Of a stretch of 64,000 bases of DNA, positions 1 through 11,148 are shown piece after piece. Below the pieces are notes generated by a model, which ran no database searches, was not told the DNA's origin, and saw nothing but the letters and a program-made list of their open reading frames with translations. The stretch is from positions 1-64,000 of the forward strand of contig VCJN01000423.1 in assembly GCA_006384855.1 (NCBI GenBank). The letters are read 5' to 3'. Origin of the DNA: Tetraselmis striata (taxonomy: Eukaryota > Chlorophyta > Chlorodendrophyceae > Chlorodendrales > Chlorodendraceae). Every line of letters begins with the position of its first letter. The stretch's first letter is position 1. A program made the position numbers and the translations under genes.

Positions 1-492
1 CGGTCGGCGGAGCAGACGGAGCATGGGCAGATGAGCGGGGGAGGGGGGGGGGGTGGGGTTGCGGCGGGTAGTAACCGGCATGCGGCGGAAGTAGGGAGGG
101 CTGCCTCCAGGGGTTCGAACTAGAGTTCAACGAAACCAATATAAGGTGCAGTAGTGCGGTGCAGTATTGAGACAAGGACAAGTGGTTTGAGCAGACGGAT
201 TCTGGTTACATGCCGGTTGGCCGCCGGCTTGTAATTGGCAGGTCGTGGCATATCGCTTCGGGCTAGAGGTCACGGATGACCGGACAGTAGCAGTCAAATG
301 GCACCATATGTAGTATAACATATGTGGGCCGCGGGGATCATCACCCTCGGGCACTGGGCGCATGCAAGCATGCGAGTATACTCGTAAAGGTGATGGGGAT
401 GGATTACAAGTATTATGCAAATGGTGTATGTCATAGTGGTGAGGGTATGGGTGTATGCATAGGTATGGTTTGGGGAACATGCCCTAACAGAG

Positions 493-635
493 GATGGCCG
501 GAAGCTTGAGCTGTAATTACTCTATATGTGTTCCCTACTATGGTTAGAGATGGCAGACCCTAAGAACAACTCTGTCCGAGCGGCGGAGAGCAGCATGCTA
601 GCACATTGTAATCAATTATTCCAATTGGAGTACTA
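493..635. repeat. Dispersed repeat family, copy 1
   Basis: This stretch shares long blocks with 8492-8610 and 10224-10377. The shared core includes a GTTCCCTACTATG-like segment, an AAGAACAACTC-like segment and GGCGGAGAGCAGC, followed by an AT-rich tail with CAATTTCAATT-like sequence. There is no coding capacity. It could be a short non-autonomous transposon or SINE-like unit, but I find no clear terminal inverted repeats or target duplication. Confidence 0.5.
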
Positions 636-1519
636 ATTATCGTATTACCATATATTTTATATTTCGGCATTTCGCCGATTTGGCACCCGCTGGCTTACTT
701 GGTACAAGGCTGGGAGGATGATCATGCGACTTGCAGTTTTCAGCCCGTACCTGGGTCATTTTCAACCGTTTTCGGTGATCTCTGGCGGAAATGGGACAGG
801 TTTTTGTGCTATGTTAGGGCATACAAAGCAAGAAAACAAACTCGGTCGTTTGAGAATTGTAGGCATAGGTGTCCGGAAAATCTCTCGGAAATATCACGGA
901 ATATCTCGAAGATTTGATATCAGGGTTTTTATCAAAAGTGAAAACCGAGGCCAGTGGGTTGTTGTGGCATGCAATTTCCCATATACGTATATGACAGAAG
1001 GGGAAGTCCAATCTAGACAGTCCGATACGCATGTTGAAGACGGACATGATGGTCGGATCACCTTTCTGAGAAAGCTATAAAACCAAATAGCCATATCAAA
1101 CCTATATTTAACCCAGGATGTTAAGGGTCAAACTCAAAAGGGTCCGGCCATCAACCAACCCTAAAACTGGAGATTCCGGGTCGAAACTATGAAACCCTAT
1201 AAAGAATGTGCGAAAGTGAAGCCCTAGTCAACCCCCCGGATCAGCCTCCAAGCCTCGTAGTAATCTACATGAGGGTGTCCAAATGTGTTCAGAGGTGCCC
1301 GGGCATTAGTCACAGTCTGAATTCTCGCGACTTTTGGATTTAATATCGGGTCTATACCTCATGCGTTCCCTGATTATGTGCTCTTGTTAATGCACTCTAT
1401 AACTTTTCCAGAGACATAGCTAGCACGAAGAGTAGAGTCTTCAATATGCGATCTACTCCCGCTACTGCCTCGTATAGTGAAATGACATGCGTGGCGCTCA
1501 CTGGCGTGCGGCGGTCCCC

Positions 1520-1521
<2 letters not shown>

Positions 1522-1558
<37 letters not shown>
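1522..1558. repeat. G37 homopolymer tract
   Basis: A run of 37 consecutive G follows six C, so the junction can fold back on itself. It is the longest of at least fifteen G/C tracts of 18 nt or more in the window. The neighbouring frames that read through it as poly-Gly or poly-Pro are not credible genes. Confidence 0.95.
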
Positions 1559-1559
<1 letters not shown>

Positions 1560-1827
1560 GCTGATTGCCGGAACTCGCACCATCATGCCGCCGGGCGGCA
1601 TGATGACCGCATGAACAACTTGGGCGAACTCCCTCATCAGAGCCGCCAACTCGCAGGTATAATAGGGCATGTACTGTGTGGTTTCTGCGGGCTAAAAAGC
1701 CCCTCTGACCCCCCGGGGTGCTGGGGAGGCCGAAAACCCCACTACAAAGCGCATACTACATAGTATGCAACCCAGCGCTATCCATATGAACCTTGTATCC
1801 ATGTGAACCATAAGGATCATAATTACC

Positions 1828-1905
1828 CATGACGGTGCGTAGGCGGTAAAGGACCACTGTAGTTACCATGACGGTGCGTAGGCGGTAAAGGACCACTGTA
1901 GTTAC
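1828..1905. repeat. Perfect 39-bp tandem duplication
   Basis: A 39-bp unit starting CATGACGGTGCG is present twice in tandem with no mismatch (1828-1866 and 1867-1905), followed by the first bases of a third. Perfect identity implies a recent duplication or an assembly artefact. Confidence 0.9.
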
Positions 1906-2666
1906 CATCAGTAGTGCAAATGTGATGAATACACGAGTACCCCTAGCGATTATCAGTACTTGTAATATGTATACTCTGGTAGCTATAGGTTGTAACCATG
2001 ACCAGTGCGGCATAATGTGTAGTATATTACGTGATGGGCGTTGCCGGCAGCCACTGGCATATTGGTATATATCAGTGCGCCCTGTACTACGTGGGTGCAG
2101 GGACCTTTTGGATGGGCTTGACGTCAAAACTACTCGCGACAACGCCACCTTTTCACCTTTGCCCCTTGGGGCATGCATGGGCCACATGTTTCACAAAACG
2201 TGCTAAAAGCCGTAAACCCGCGCACTTAATCTGAAGCCTTGGGCAAGGGAGCAAGCTCAAGCTCAGACCACGTTGCAGGTCATATACGCCAACGTTTTGA
2301 TTATATAGAATCATCAAAGGCACAATCTAATTGGTATGTGCTACTTTTATTTGCCAGCGGCGCAAAGGGTTAAACGCCATCTCACGCCTTGAAATAAATT
2401 GTTACAAATTTATTCGGAAAACACACAAAGCCTGCATTATGGGCTCGGTCGAGTGTGCTTAATGTTTTGCCTCTTGTTCATTGATGTGCTGCCTTAATTT
2501 GCCCACCATTCCAGCCTCAAGCTCCGAATCGTGTCAATACATGCTGTACTCTGCAGACCCACAATTGGCAGCGCGCGTATTCGCGCCATGTCTACAATTC
2601 AAACCTGTTGCTCGTACGTGTTGCTTTGCGAGTCTTGTCTTTTTATTGGTGTTCTGGTTGTGCCCA

Positions 2667-5600
2667 TCACCCCAGCCTCAAGCTGCGAATCATGTCGATG
2701 CCTTCGGCATCGAGGGGCACCAGACTGGCAACAGCTTGGCCGGCCGCCAGCCGAAGGGTGCGATTATTTGAGGCAGCATTCAGGTGGGTCAAAACCCCGA
2801 TTGCCCCCTGATGGAAAGGCAACCACAAAGCAGCCGGGTACGGAATTTCAGTCATCAATGCAAATTGACAGTGAGCGTGCACCAGCCTAATACAAGTCAC
2901 AAACAGCATGGCCCACCTCAATATATCTACAACAGCGTAGTGGGTCCACATACGAACGGAAAAAATAACGAATACGCTTTTGGCCGCACGTTAGATGCCA
3001 TTGAAAGAGTTCTTCGCTGGGTAAGGGGTCGCGCCTTCATTGGGGGTGGAAAGCAGTGAATGAGCAACCGCAAAATGGCGAGGATGGGGGAGGGGGAGGA
3101 GGAGGGCATGCATAGTGCACCTACCCGCTGCCGTAGTCGCTCGGCGCTGGACTGCACATCGGCAAGGTGACTGATAATGCGCACCGCCACGCTCGCCGTT
3201 GCGGCGTCGCCATCGGCGCCGCATGCAGAGAGAAGCAGGGCATCACCGCCATGCAGAGTGAGGACCGCGGCAAGCTTGGAGAATTTCTCGGGCTGGTAGA
3301 CCTTGGCGACGCCGAGCAAGTGACCGAGGTAGCGCCAGGCGGTTTCCTTCACCTGTTGTGCACATACCAGCAGGGAAATCAAGCCCAAAAAGACTTAGAT
3401 ACTGTACTGCAAAGGCAGGCCTGGAAATTGACAGCTTGACAACTGCAAGTACCGAATCAACAAGATTATGTATGAAAGGAGATCAGCCTAGTTTTGGGAC
3501 ACAAACCATTGGTGACGTCGACCAACAGCGCCGCAGGACCGCCCTTAGTGCGTAGGCCGGGCATCGCAGGTCAGCGGTGGGCTCGCAGTTGCAGCTGATG
3601 ACTGGCACGCGGCGGTTTGCAGCAGTAGACGGCCGTCGGGTGCTGCTGGCGCCAGAGGGTGGAAGCGCAGTGGGCTTGTCCCACACGCGCAATACATCCA
3701 CCCTCAGCCGCACATGCTCAGAATCACTCTCCCTCTCGCCGCTGTCCCCGCCCCCGGCTGAGTGTAGATATCGCGCGGACTCGGGGCCTAGAAGAGCGGC
3801 ACATGAGGCGAAGTTCCTGCCAGATGGGCCAGCAGCACGGCTGTCAGCATGCGGTGCTTGCTCTCTGATTAGTGCACCCTATTGTGGTGACATAATACCA
3901 AATTGTGATACAAGCATGGGTCTCCATGGCAGTCTGATGTAGCACCATTCCAGCGACGCGACCCGACCCTCCTGAGATGAAGACAAGCGGCAGCCTTGAA
4001 AAAACACCCAAAGCAGTGGCTGCATTTCCTCGCCGCGGGCACGTACTTTACCAGTAGCAAAGTGTTGTCCGCGTCAAACGTGCAGAAGGTGGTAACCGTG
4101 TGGCTCAGCAAGCCAGCGTCCTCGGCGTCTTCAGCCTCCAAAGCTTCTGAGGAATCTTTCCGGCGTTCTAAGGCTATCATCATGTGTAACGATATCGTTG
4201 GAAGTCTCGCCTGCATTGGGGGGGGGGGGGGGGGGGGGTCTACGAATGGTCACGTCCCACCAGAGAAGGGATAACACCAAAGTGTTTCGCCCAATGCTGC
4301 ACACTGGCCTGTGCACATTTTGATGGCAGCCGGTCGCTTTTGCAGGGTACAGGATTGGACCATAATTAATTAATTTCAGGTCTTCAAAGGACGTTCAATT
4401 TGTGCCCGACTGTGACAGCACTGACGTGCGAAAGAATAATACTACGTCGTTGCTTACTTGCATAAACCGCCATCCTAGCAGCGTATCGTCTCATGACCGG
4501 ATATATTTATCTCGGATTGAGGCCTGAGCGAGCGAGTCACGCCTGCCATGCGCGACGAGGATACATGTGTCGATAGGACAAAATCTCGTAGCACATTACC
4601 ACCCAAGCCCGCACTGGCCGTGATCAGCAGTCTCGTACCGCTGGTGGTGGTACCACCTCGAAGTTGCTGGTTGGGCCGCCGGGGGTGCAGGTAAGCGTTG
4701 GTATTGGTGCCGAGACTGTGGTTGCTTGGATGTGTGATAGATGATGCGCGAACTACGTGTCGGAGACGGTTTATGTGCTGCCGAAACGTGCTGCCTAATT
4801 GGTCTTTTATGTGCTAGAGTGCTGCCGAAAACGTATCTCGCAGTCGTCGATGCTTGTCGAAAAAGGCGACGATGTGATGGTAATCACTGCTTGGGTATCG
4901 GCGATTATCAGCGAGTACTCCGAATCATTAGTCATCAGTGGTTGTAGCGACAATACTATTTGCGGGTCCAAAATAGTGACTAAGAAAAAATAGTGGTGTA
5001 GCGAGACACCGTCGCGATCGACCCCCCCCCCCCCCCCCCCCCCCCCCCCCGCCTCGCCCCCCGCGCCTGTGCCTAACCAATAACACTCTCTCACAAACCC
5101 CTCCCCCATGACCGAGGGCGCGGTATTTGTGTGTGGAGCTGGCTGAAGTGTGGTCAGGCAGGTATGCAGTTGCCCATAGACGAGTACCTCGTTCGTCTTG
5201 GCAGCAGCGTCCGATCCCGGCAGCAGCAGCTCGACCGCGATGTCCAAGGTCTCCCCAAAGCGGTCAGTTTGCTCGAAGAGGAATCCAGCGGATACCTGAA
5301 ACCTGAATCCGAAAAGATCCGAGCGGCCGCGGTACGCAAAGTACTGCTCCCCGGCGTCCTCTGGCCATCGAAGGGCGGAGGCCGGCACCTGCAACCAGCG
5401 TGCGCGAAAACAACACCGCCAGGCTTGTCACAATAATGTCACTGTGGAGGATACCTCAATGAACAGGAGGATAAATTCCAGGATATGTATGCTATGAAGT
5501 GGAAATAAAGCAGCAGGTGTTGTAACCCCAGAGACATACACAGAGAAGAATACCATCGCCCGAACAGGGGCACGGTCGGAAGCTGCAGGGGCTCGTTCGG

Positions 5601-6008
5601 GTGCGAAGAGTGGCAGTGGCGGGGGAGAGGAGGGGGGGCGTGGGAGCGCACATTAAGGACCGTCGAGGAGACTCCGCTTCGCGCGTTATCGTCAAAGCAC
5701 AGAGCCCTCCAGTCCCCGCCATACGTACAGGCCTCCGCACAAGCTGATTCTCCCCACATGCGGCCCGCCAGCCTCCGAAATAGAGGCGCCTCTTTGGTGC
5801 TCGCGGCGAATATGGCGCGAATCGGCGAGCAGGTGGCGGCGAAACGGATCAGCTCCGCGGGATCTAACCGCTCCATTACTGCGAGAAGGCAGTCCGCATC
5901 TAGGTTTAGCAGGCATACACTATACTCAATTGCATTATGCTCTCCTGCTTGCGCCTGGGTGGCGCTTCCCTGGTTGAGGCGAAGCTCGGGCCTTTCGTCT
6001 GACTCCAT
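2667..6008 (-). CDS. F-box protein with ARM-like repeats (multi-exon)
   Basis: Probable SCF ubiquitin-ligase substrate receptor. Exon A (6008-5652, ATG chosen at 6008) carries an F-box: a Leu-rich segment, LDPAELIRFAATC, then a basic stretch. Exon B (5388-5188) contains EDAGEQYFAYRG and TLDIAVELLLPG. Exon C is 4210-4052. Exon F (3352-3125) and exon G (2807-2667, ending in TGA) form paired hydrophobic helices such as GAIGVLTHLNAASNN and TLRLAAGQAVASL, which look like ARM/HEAT units. Donors include GTAAAG at 4051 and GTAGGT at 3124. Every confident exon is a multiple of three and joins in phase 0. One or two short exons between 3862 and 3490 are likely but unresolved; a segment with KHRMLTAVLLAHLAG near 3850-3790 is a candidate. 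The F-box call is good. The ARM call is inferred from helix pattern, and the F-box plus ARM order recalls plant ARABIDILLO proteins. The intron C acceptor directly follows a poly-C tract. Confidence 0.72.
4218..4238. repeat. G21 tract (C21 in the F-box transcript), intronic
   Basis: On the transcribed strand of the F-box/ARM gene this reads as C21 and is followed by AATGCAG and then exon C. It therefore occupies the polypyrimidine-tract position of a 3' splice site. Confidence 0.9.
5022..5050. repeat. C29 tract inside an intron
   Basis: A run of 29 C lies in the roughly 980-bp intron between exons B and C of the minus-strand F-box/ARM gene. In the transcript it reads as G29, about 140 nt downstream of the exon B donor, so unlike the 4218 tract it cannot act as a pyrimidine tract. 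Confidence 0.9.
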
Positions 6009-6886
6009 CCTTCCTGAAGAACCCAGGTCCACGGCAGTGAACGCCAACTTGGCCGTGTGATTGTGCGAGAGCGCAGGCGGCGGTGCGCCCTGAACCGAGT
6101 AGCGACCAGTGGGGACTCCGGTACTACCCGTGGCGATCATACGGTACCGATCGGTATAGTAGCGACTAAGGATTTATCGTTACTCTACCGCATGTAATAA
6201 AATCCATCATCAATATATTCCTGACCGCAGTACAAGTGACACTACCCCGATAATGAACCCCCCCTGTTGTAAACCTACCCCTATGGTGCTTTCAGTTCCG
6301 CAATTAGTCCGCATATGCTCGAAGCACTACAGGTAGCGTGAGAAAAATATTGACAGGGAACCCCATAGTGAACAAAGGGGGAGGGGGCACCAACGTGAGA
6401 GTTAGTACTTTACTTCATACCACTTCATACCTCGCCAACAGGGGGAGGGGCCCCGAATGTACATTTTAGAAGTAACGTCACTGGTCCAGTATGTATCCTC
6501 TCGTACCTGGCGTTCGGGCGGCGGTATACCGCGCGTCGGGATGCGTATATACCCGGCCCGCGTACGACATAAGGACAGAGGGGCACAGGGACAAGTAATA
6601 GAGGAATCCGCCCCTGCCCGTGTAAACCCACAAGGCCAGTACCCATAGGCCAGTCGCTATCTGTAGTCGCGGGCTGCGTCTTAGCATCGCTCAACCCGTA
6701 ATTCACAGCAGCTGCTGCTAAAGAGACAAGCCAAGGTAGCGACTGACATACCTGCAGGGGTACAGGTAACTACGGTAATATATTATCTCATAATATACTG
6801 ATGTACGAGTACACAACAGCGTAGTACAGTACAACTCTCTTTTTAGTAGACCTTCAACCCTTCAAAGTGTCAGTAAGATTACCCCT

Positions 6887-6906
6887 CGTGATTCACGTGA
6901 ATCACG
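6887..6906. promoter_or_regulatory. 20-bp perfect palindrome with G-box cores
   Basis: CGTGATTCACGTGAATCACG is a perfect 20-bp palindrome centred on CACGTG. A second CACGTG overlaps its right end at 6903-6908. CACGTG is the G-box/E-box bound by bZIP and bHLH factors in the plant lineage. The regulatory role is inferred; no gene start is placed nearby, and the F-box/ARM start lies about 0.9 kb away. Confidence 0.3.
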
Positions 6907-8088
6907 TGCTGATATATAATGGATCCGAGTGGTTGTTCGGGCGAGCTGCTCGTGCAGCATCTGCCTTCAGCCGGTCCAGCACGCCGGCGTCGCACCCGCG
7001 CTGCTCGCCAGAACCGTACTGTACAGCCGACCGCAGCTCGCAGCATCCGGTCTGCTCCCACGCGCTGCAGCTGCGACCCGCCCCGGGGCTGCTCCCACCA
7101 ACCTGCTCCGCTAACAGCGGGCCCGCCGCCCGTGCTTATTGCGCGCCACCCGCCGCGCCGCGCATCGCGAAATATACCTGTACTGCGCGTACGGCAGCGA
7201 ATCAGCATCATAATCTGCGCGCGAAGGGAAGGATTTACAACAGTTCAGAGACTCCATAACGGAGACTCCATACTCGGACACGACGATTAGTCGCCTGGTA
7301 CTCGCCGGATTATCACTGCTCGCCACGAGGCGGCAGAGGCCACACGATGATGGTTTCTTAAATGTGGCCGAGGCCTGCCCACACCAGCCGCCTCCGAATC
7401 CGAAGCACAACCCAGCCCCATCCGCGAGGAAAGCCGGACGTAGCCGCCTCCGCTCGCATCCGCACCCAACCAACCCGCCTTGTCATCCCCAAGAGCGTGG
7501 CCACTGGCAGCCTGCAACCTGCCCCGAGCCACGGCCCCGGCCCCACCGGAGAAACGCGAGGCGCACAAAAACACCTCTATCTCACCGCCTGGTCAACTCC
7601 GGTCCTACCCTCCCCCCGGTGCGGAAGCTCACCGCGGGCCAGATCCCGCCCCCTAGATGACCTCACCGCCCGCGACATCTCCCCGGAGGCCGCTCGCCGC
7701 AAACTCGTCATTCCGGAAGATATAGCCCAAATGGACCGCAACTCCCCCCACATACGTATCCGCATTGCAAAAAGAATTGCTTGCCTTAGCACGGACGGCC
7801 CGCTCCTCTCACTCCTTCCCACTCCTCTCCCATTCCCACTCCTCTCACTCCTCTCACTCCTTTCCCCTCACCCGCTCTCCCAAGCGACGATGGACGGATG
7901 GCCGACGACGACCGCGGTTCAGGCGCCGAGCCTGGTGACCAGGTCAACGAAGAAGACTGCATAGACGGATATGTAGAGGGTCTCTGAGCCACCTTGCCCG
8001 CACAACCCACCACGCGCGCCGCGGCGGCGCACTAATTGTAACCCTCATTGACCTCATGCCACAACATACCCCTCCCGCCCGCCCGCCA

Positions 8089-8111
8089 CCCCCCCCCCCC
8101 CCCCCCCCCCC
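8089..8111. repeat. C23 tract
   Basis: A run of 23 C in the gene-poor region, with no exon recognised beside it. Confidence 0.9.
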
Positions 8112-8491
8112 ATATCGCAACCACCACTACCACAGGCTTGAGACGGCACCTCATATGGCTGCGGAGACCCACGTACGCTTCAACTGCCTCGTCCGCTCGC
8201 GCTTGATTCCTCTGCGGGACATACCCCATCAATTGGAATGGGCGGCAACATGGCGCCGCAATAGCTAGGCGCCTACCAGAGCAACGGGTCGAAGTTGCAC
8301 GTAGCGGCCCAAACACCGATAGGTCGCCAAGGGCGCTGTAATGAAGACGGAGAAGACGTAGGAGTGGCGCAAAAGACGAAGAAGCCGGAGATGCCGCGAA
8401 GTAAACGATAGCGGACATGATGAGGGCTCAAGGTTGCGACGGATAGAGGCGGGGACGGAAACGGAAGAGGAAGGCCGGTAGCCGGAGCTAC

Positions 8492-8610
8492 TATACACAT
8501 ATGTGTCCCTACTATGTTAAGAGATATGGCATGCCCTTTGAACAACTCGGTCCGGGCGGCGGAGAGCAGCGGAATAGCATATGGTGAATCGGTTTCAATT
8601 TCAATTGGTG
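8492..8610. repeat. Dispersed repeat family, copy 2
   Basis: This is the second copy of the repeat at 493-635 and 10224-10377. It keeps the GTCCCTACTATG-like, GAACAACTCGGTCC and GGCGGAGAGCAGC blocks and the CAATTTCAATT tail, with indels between them. Confidence 0.5.
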
Positions 8611-8980
8611 GGCGCTACAAGTCCCTAAGACATGTTCCCGGCTGGGTGCGACAGGGGGCTGAGCGGGATGGCCGCGGTCGTGGCGGGTCCTTGGATCCTG
8701 CGACGACCAGGGAGCCCCATGGGGCTCTTCAAATGATACTCGTAGTCCTGGTAGCGCCTGTTGGCGCCGCCGGGCCGCAACCATGTACGGGGGTTGCTAA
8801 AATAACTCATGTACGACCTCGGCCTTATTGCGTCGGCTTCTTTGAGATCCGCCTACGAGTGGGGAGGGGGTGTGTTCGACTCGGACATGGCAGCCTAGGC
8901 GCGAAGGCTGCTGTTCGAAATAAAGTCGTGTTCTCGTGTCTCGGTACGACCCGCGACTGACGTGCAAAAGATCTTGCGTA

Positions 8981-8999
8981 CCCCCCCCCCCCCCCCCCC
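8981..8999. repeat. C19 tract
   Basis: A run of 19 C in gene-poor sequence. Confidence 0.9.
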
Positions 9000-9397
9000 A
9001 ACCCGTATATGTTCCACCTGCAAATCACTATAATCTAGGCCTATCACAACTGAGTGATCGGTGGCACCCTACGGCCGACCCGTTCGGAACACCAGGGAAA
9101 CCCTCATCCCTGCCTTGAGAACGGGCGAGGGCGGCGAGCGCGAGGAGACGGGAGCCCGGCACTACTTAAAGGCGGGGTGGTCGTTCGGGGGCGGCGAGGC
9201 CGTGCCTCGCATGGGCTCACGGGCCAAGAGACAGAAGCCGGAGTGCCATGAGGGAGTCGCAACCATGCGTCGGATGGCGGCCATCTCGGTCCGACCTCGG
9301 ACGTACGGCTATAGCAACGAGGCGCGTTGCGGAGGCGAGCGGCGCGCGGGCGAGTATGACCGGCCTGCCCACCACGGAGCGACGACACGCGGACACA

Positions 9398-9425
9398 GGG
9401 GGGGGGGGGGGGGGGGGGGGGGGGG
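9398..9425. repeat. G28 tract
   Basis: A run of 28 G, closely followed by a second G-rich stretch. Open frames through it (9061-9678) are GC-rich and show no domain, so no gene is called. Confidence 0.9.
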
Positions 9426-9700
9426 CGGAGGGGGGGGCTTTCCCCTTGCAATCCCCCTCGGGAATCCTACCGCCGCAAGAGCTCAAGCGGGCGAAATGGA
9501 GGCAGCATCGGCGGACCGCGGCCGAGGCCGGCAGACCGCCACAACCGGCGCGGTGGGGCAATCAGCGCCGCGACATGCGAGATATTGTATTCAGCGATGG
9601 GGGCAGGAGGAGTCAAGACGCAGCATGACGACCGAACTTGCGCGGTGCCGGTGCATTACCGCTGTAATGCTTACATGAAAACATTTTCGGGGGCGGGGCG

Positions 9701-9811
9701 ATGTGAGGAGATATTCTCACGATATATACACGATACACTCTCGCAGTGTGTCATCCTCGGATCCTCCGCGCTTTTGATAGTGCGCGGCTATCAAAAGCTA
9801 CCTCCTTACAG
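9701..9811 (+). repeat. Hairpin-rich direct repeat, copy 1
   Basis: About 111 nt, repeated 260 bp downstream at 9961-10074 with few differences. Each copy can fold into three consecutive stem-loops: GTGAG with CTCAC around GAGATATT; GATACACT with AGTGTGTC around CTCGC; and CTTTTGATAG with CTATCAAAAG around TGCGCGG (a perfect 10-bp stem in this copy). There is no open frame of interest. Candidate structured RNA or mobile unit; no family recognised. Confidence 0.6.
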
Positions 9812-9960
9812 TAAAGCGCGGAGTCCACGGATCGAATCCCATTGTCGGTTCGCGGATGTCACGCATTACAGACGATATCATATGACCAACTAACAGTGTC
9901 ATATCATACCGTGGCCAACTAACAGTGCCAACCGCTACGCCTACCTTTCAGGGGGATGGA

Positions 9961-10074
9961 ATGTGAGGAGATATTCTCACGATATATACAGGATACACTC
10001 TCGCAGTGTGTCATCCTCGGATCCTCCGCGCTTTTGATAGTGCGCGGCTATCACAAGCTACCTACTCCTTACAG
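9961..10074 (+). repeat. Hairpin-rich direct repeat, copy 2
   Basis: Second copy of 9701-9811. The third stem has one mismatch (CTATCACAAG). The second stem extends because GGAT and ATCC flank it. A 3-nt insertion lies near the 3' end. Confidence 0.6.
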
Positions 10075-10223
10075 GCGAGTACCGTACTGCGGTCGTAATC
10101 CCCGTACTGCCAATTAGCGATAGTCGCTCGCGTACGGCTGGCGACTGCACCCGTAGTTATTATCCGGAAAGTAACACAGCTACTGATCACGTGATGGAAA
10201 GAGGCGGGGTTTGGAAACAAAAG

Positions 10224-10377
10224 AGGATGGCAAGGCGCTTGAACTGTAATAATTACACGAATCCTTTTACGTGTTCCCTGCTATGATAGTTGGAGATGAC
10301 AGGCCCCAAGAACAACAACCTGAGCGGTGGAGAGCAGCAGGCTAGCACGTTGTAGCAGGAAATCAATTTCAATTTGT
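10224..10377. repeat. Dispersed repeat family, copy 3
   Basis: Third copy of the repeat at 493-635 and 8492-8610. With copy 1 it shares an additional 5' part (GATGGC, then CTTGAACTGTAA-like), which defines a unit of about 145 bp ending in CAATTTCAATTTG. Confidence 0.5.
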
Positions 10378-10730
10378 ATATTTTTAAATAGTCGCAACCC
10401 ATAGCTCGAGGGTCCGCCATATGACTACCAGCCCTCATACTGCAGAAAGCAATTCATCGATGCCAGCGCGTGTAGCGTGCAGCCTTCTCATTGATTTGTA
10501 GCGTATTTTTACCCTTGTCCGTGTTATTTTACGGCCTGTACCTATAGTGTATATGGGCCAAAACCGGTATTACTTCTGTAGTTTGGCGGGCGGCAGGAAC
10601 TTCCCGCCCAGCCGTAGCGATGTCGCTGCCAGTATATATGTGAGTACTGTGTGCTTGCGAGGTCGCCGTGCAGTCGCTCTACCTACAGGCTACATATGAG
10701 ATGCAAGTGAGTCAATCGGACGAATAGAAA

Positions 10731-10759
10731 ATTAGACAGGGTGCGAGTCACGTTGCCAG
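10731..10759 (-). repeat. D1 split repeat B2
   Basis: ATTAGACAGGGTGCGAGTCA continuing to GTTGCCAG recurs at 11070-11098 with one mismatch. In element sense it forms the outer 3' end, so joining its end to the start of A1 recreates the B1/A2 junction, as expected for a circular intermediate. Confidence 0.75.
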
Positions 10760-10819
10760 AAGCGAGTGTCTTGTCTTACAAGCCCCTCGCCACACCAAAC
10801 AAGATGGGTGGGACGGGTG

Positions 10820-11071
10820 GGTGCGTGAAGCGCAACAGCAAAAGGGATGAGCGTTATGGTCTAGACAGTTGGCTAAGTAGTAGCTGCAGGCAGGCAGGGA
10901 AACATGTCGGGAGCTGGTGCGGTCGCGAGTCCGCTGCTCACTGTCCCATCCTGGAAGATTCTAGACAGAGCCGATGACTGGCTACTGTGCTATATTTTCC
11001 AGGTGGTAGTCGTTTCACCGCACAACTCGGTCCGTCGTCTGACTAAACTCAGTTAAGTACTTAACAACGAT
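10820..11071 (-). repeat. D1 split repeat A2
   Basis: 252 bp nearly identical to 15726-15977; the few substitutions include CATGTCGGG versus CAGGTCGGG. It is the internal copy of the 5' terminal repeat and lies directly beside B1. Confidence 0.9.
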
Positions 11072-11098
11072 TAGACAGAGTGCGAGTCACGTTGCCAG
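11070..11098 (-). repeat. D1 split repeat B1
   Basis: Internal copy of the 29-bp B repeat. It abuts A2, overlapping by the shared AT dinucleotide, and follows the recombinase remnant in element sense. Confidence 0.75.
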
Positions 11099-11148
11099 GC
11101 AAAACCGGAAGGCCACAGTTACCGGTGAAAACCAGTCACTGTGAAATA

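Larger units (their letters stand above)
1..2666. other. Gene-poor left flank
   Basis: I see no convincing gene here. The open frames are short, overlap each other and share no recognisable domain. The stretch holds one copy of a dispersed repeat, a 37-nt G tract and a perfect 39-bp tandem duplication, all listed separately. The part nearest 2667 lies downstream of the minus-strand F-box/ARM gene and should hold its 3' UTR. It also contains, at 2513-2545, a near-copy of that gene's last coding bases. Confidence 0.6.
6141..8491. other. Intergenic region upstream of the F-box/ARM gene
   Basis: There is no recognised gene. The part near 6141 is the likely promoter side of the minus-strand F-box/ARM gene. 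At 6860-7990 the sequence becomes GC-rich and carries overlapping open frames on both strands. The longest (7362-7964, plus) is Pro/Arg/Ser-rich, has no recognisable domain and ends in a CTCTCACTCC-repeat stretch, so I do not call it. A C23 tract lies at 8089-8111 and a perfect palindrome at 6887-6906. Confidence 0.5.

Noticed and set aside
5131-5436. Plus-strand ORF opposite the F-box/ARM gene.
   Set aside because: Antisense shadow of exon B, whose splice sites and phase fit the minus-strand gene.
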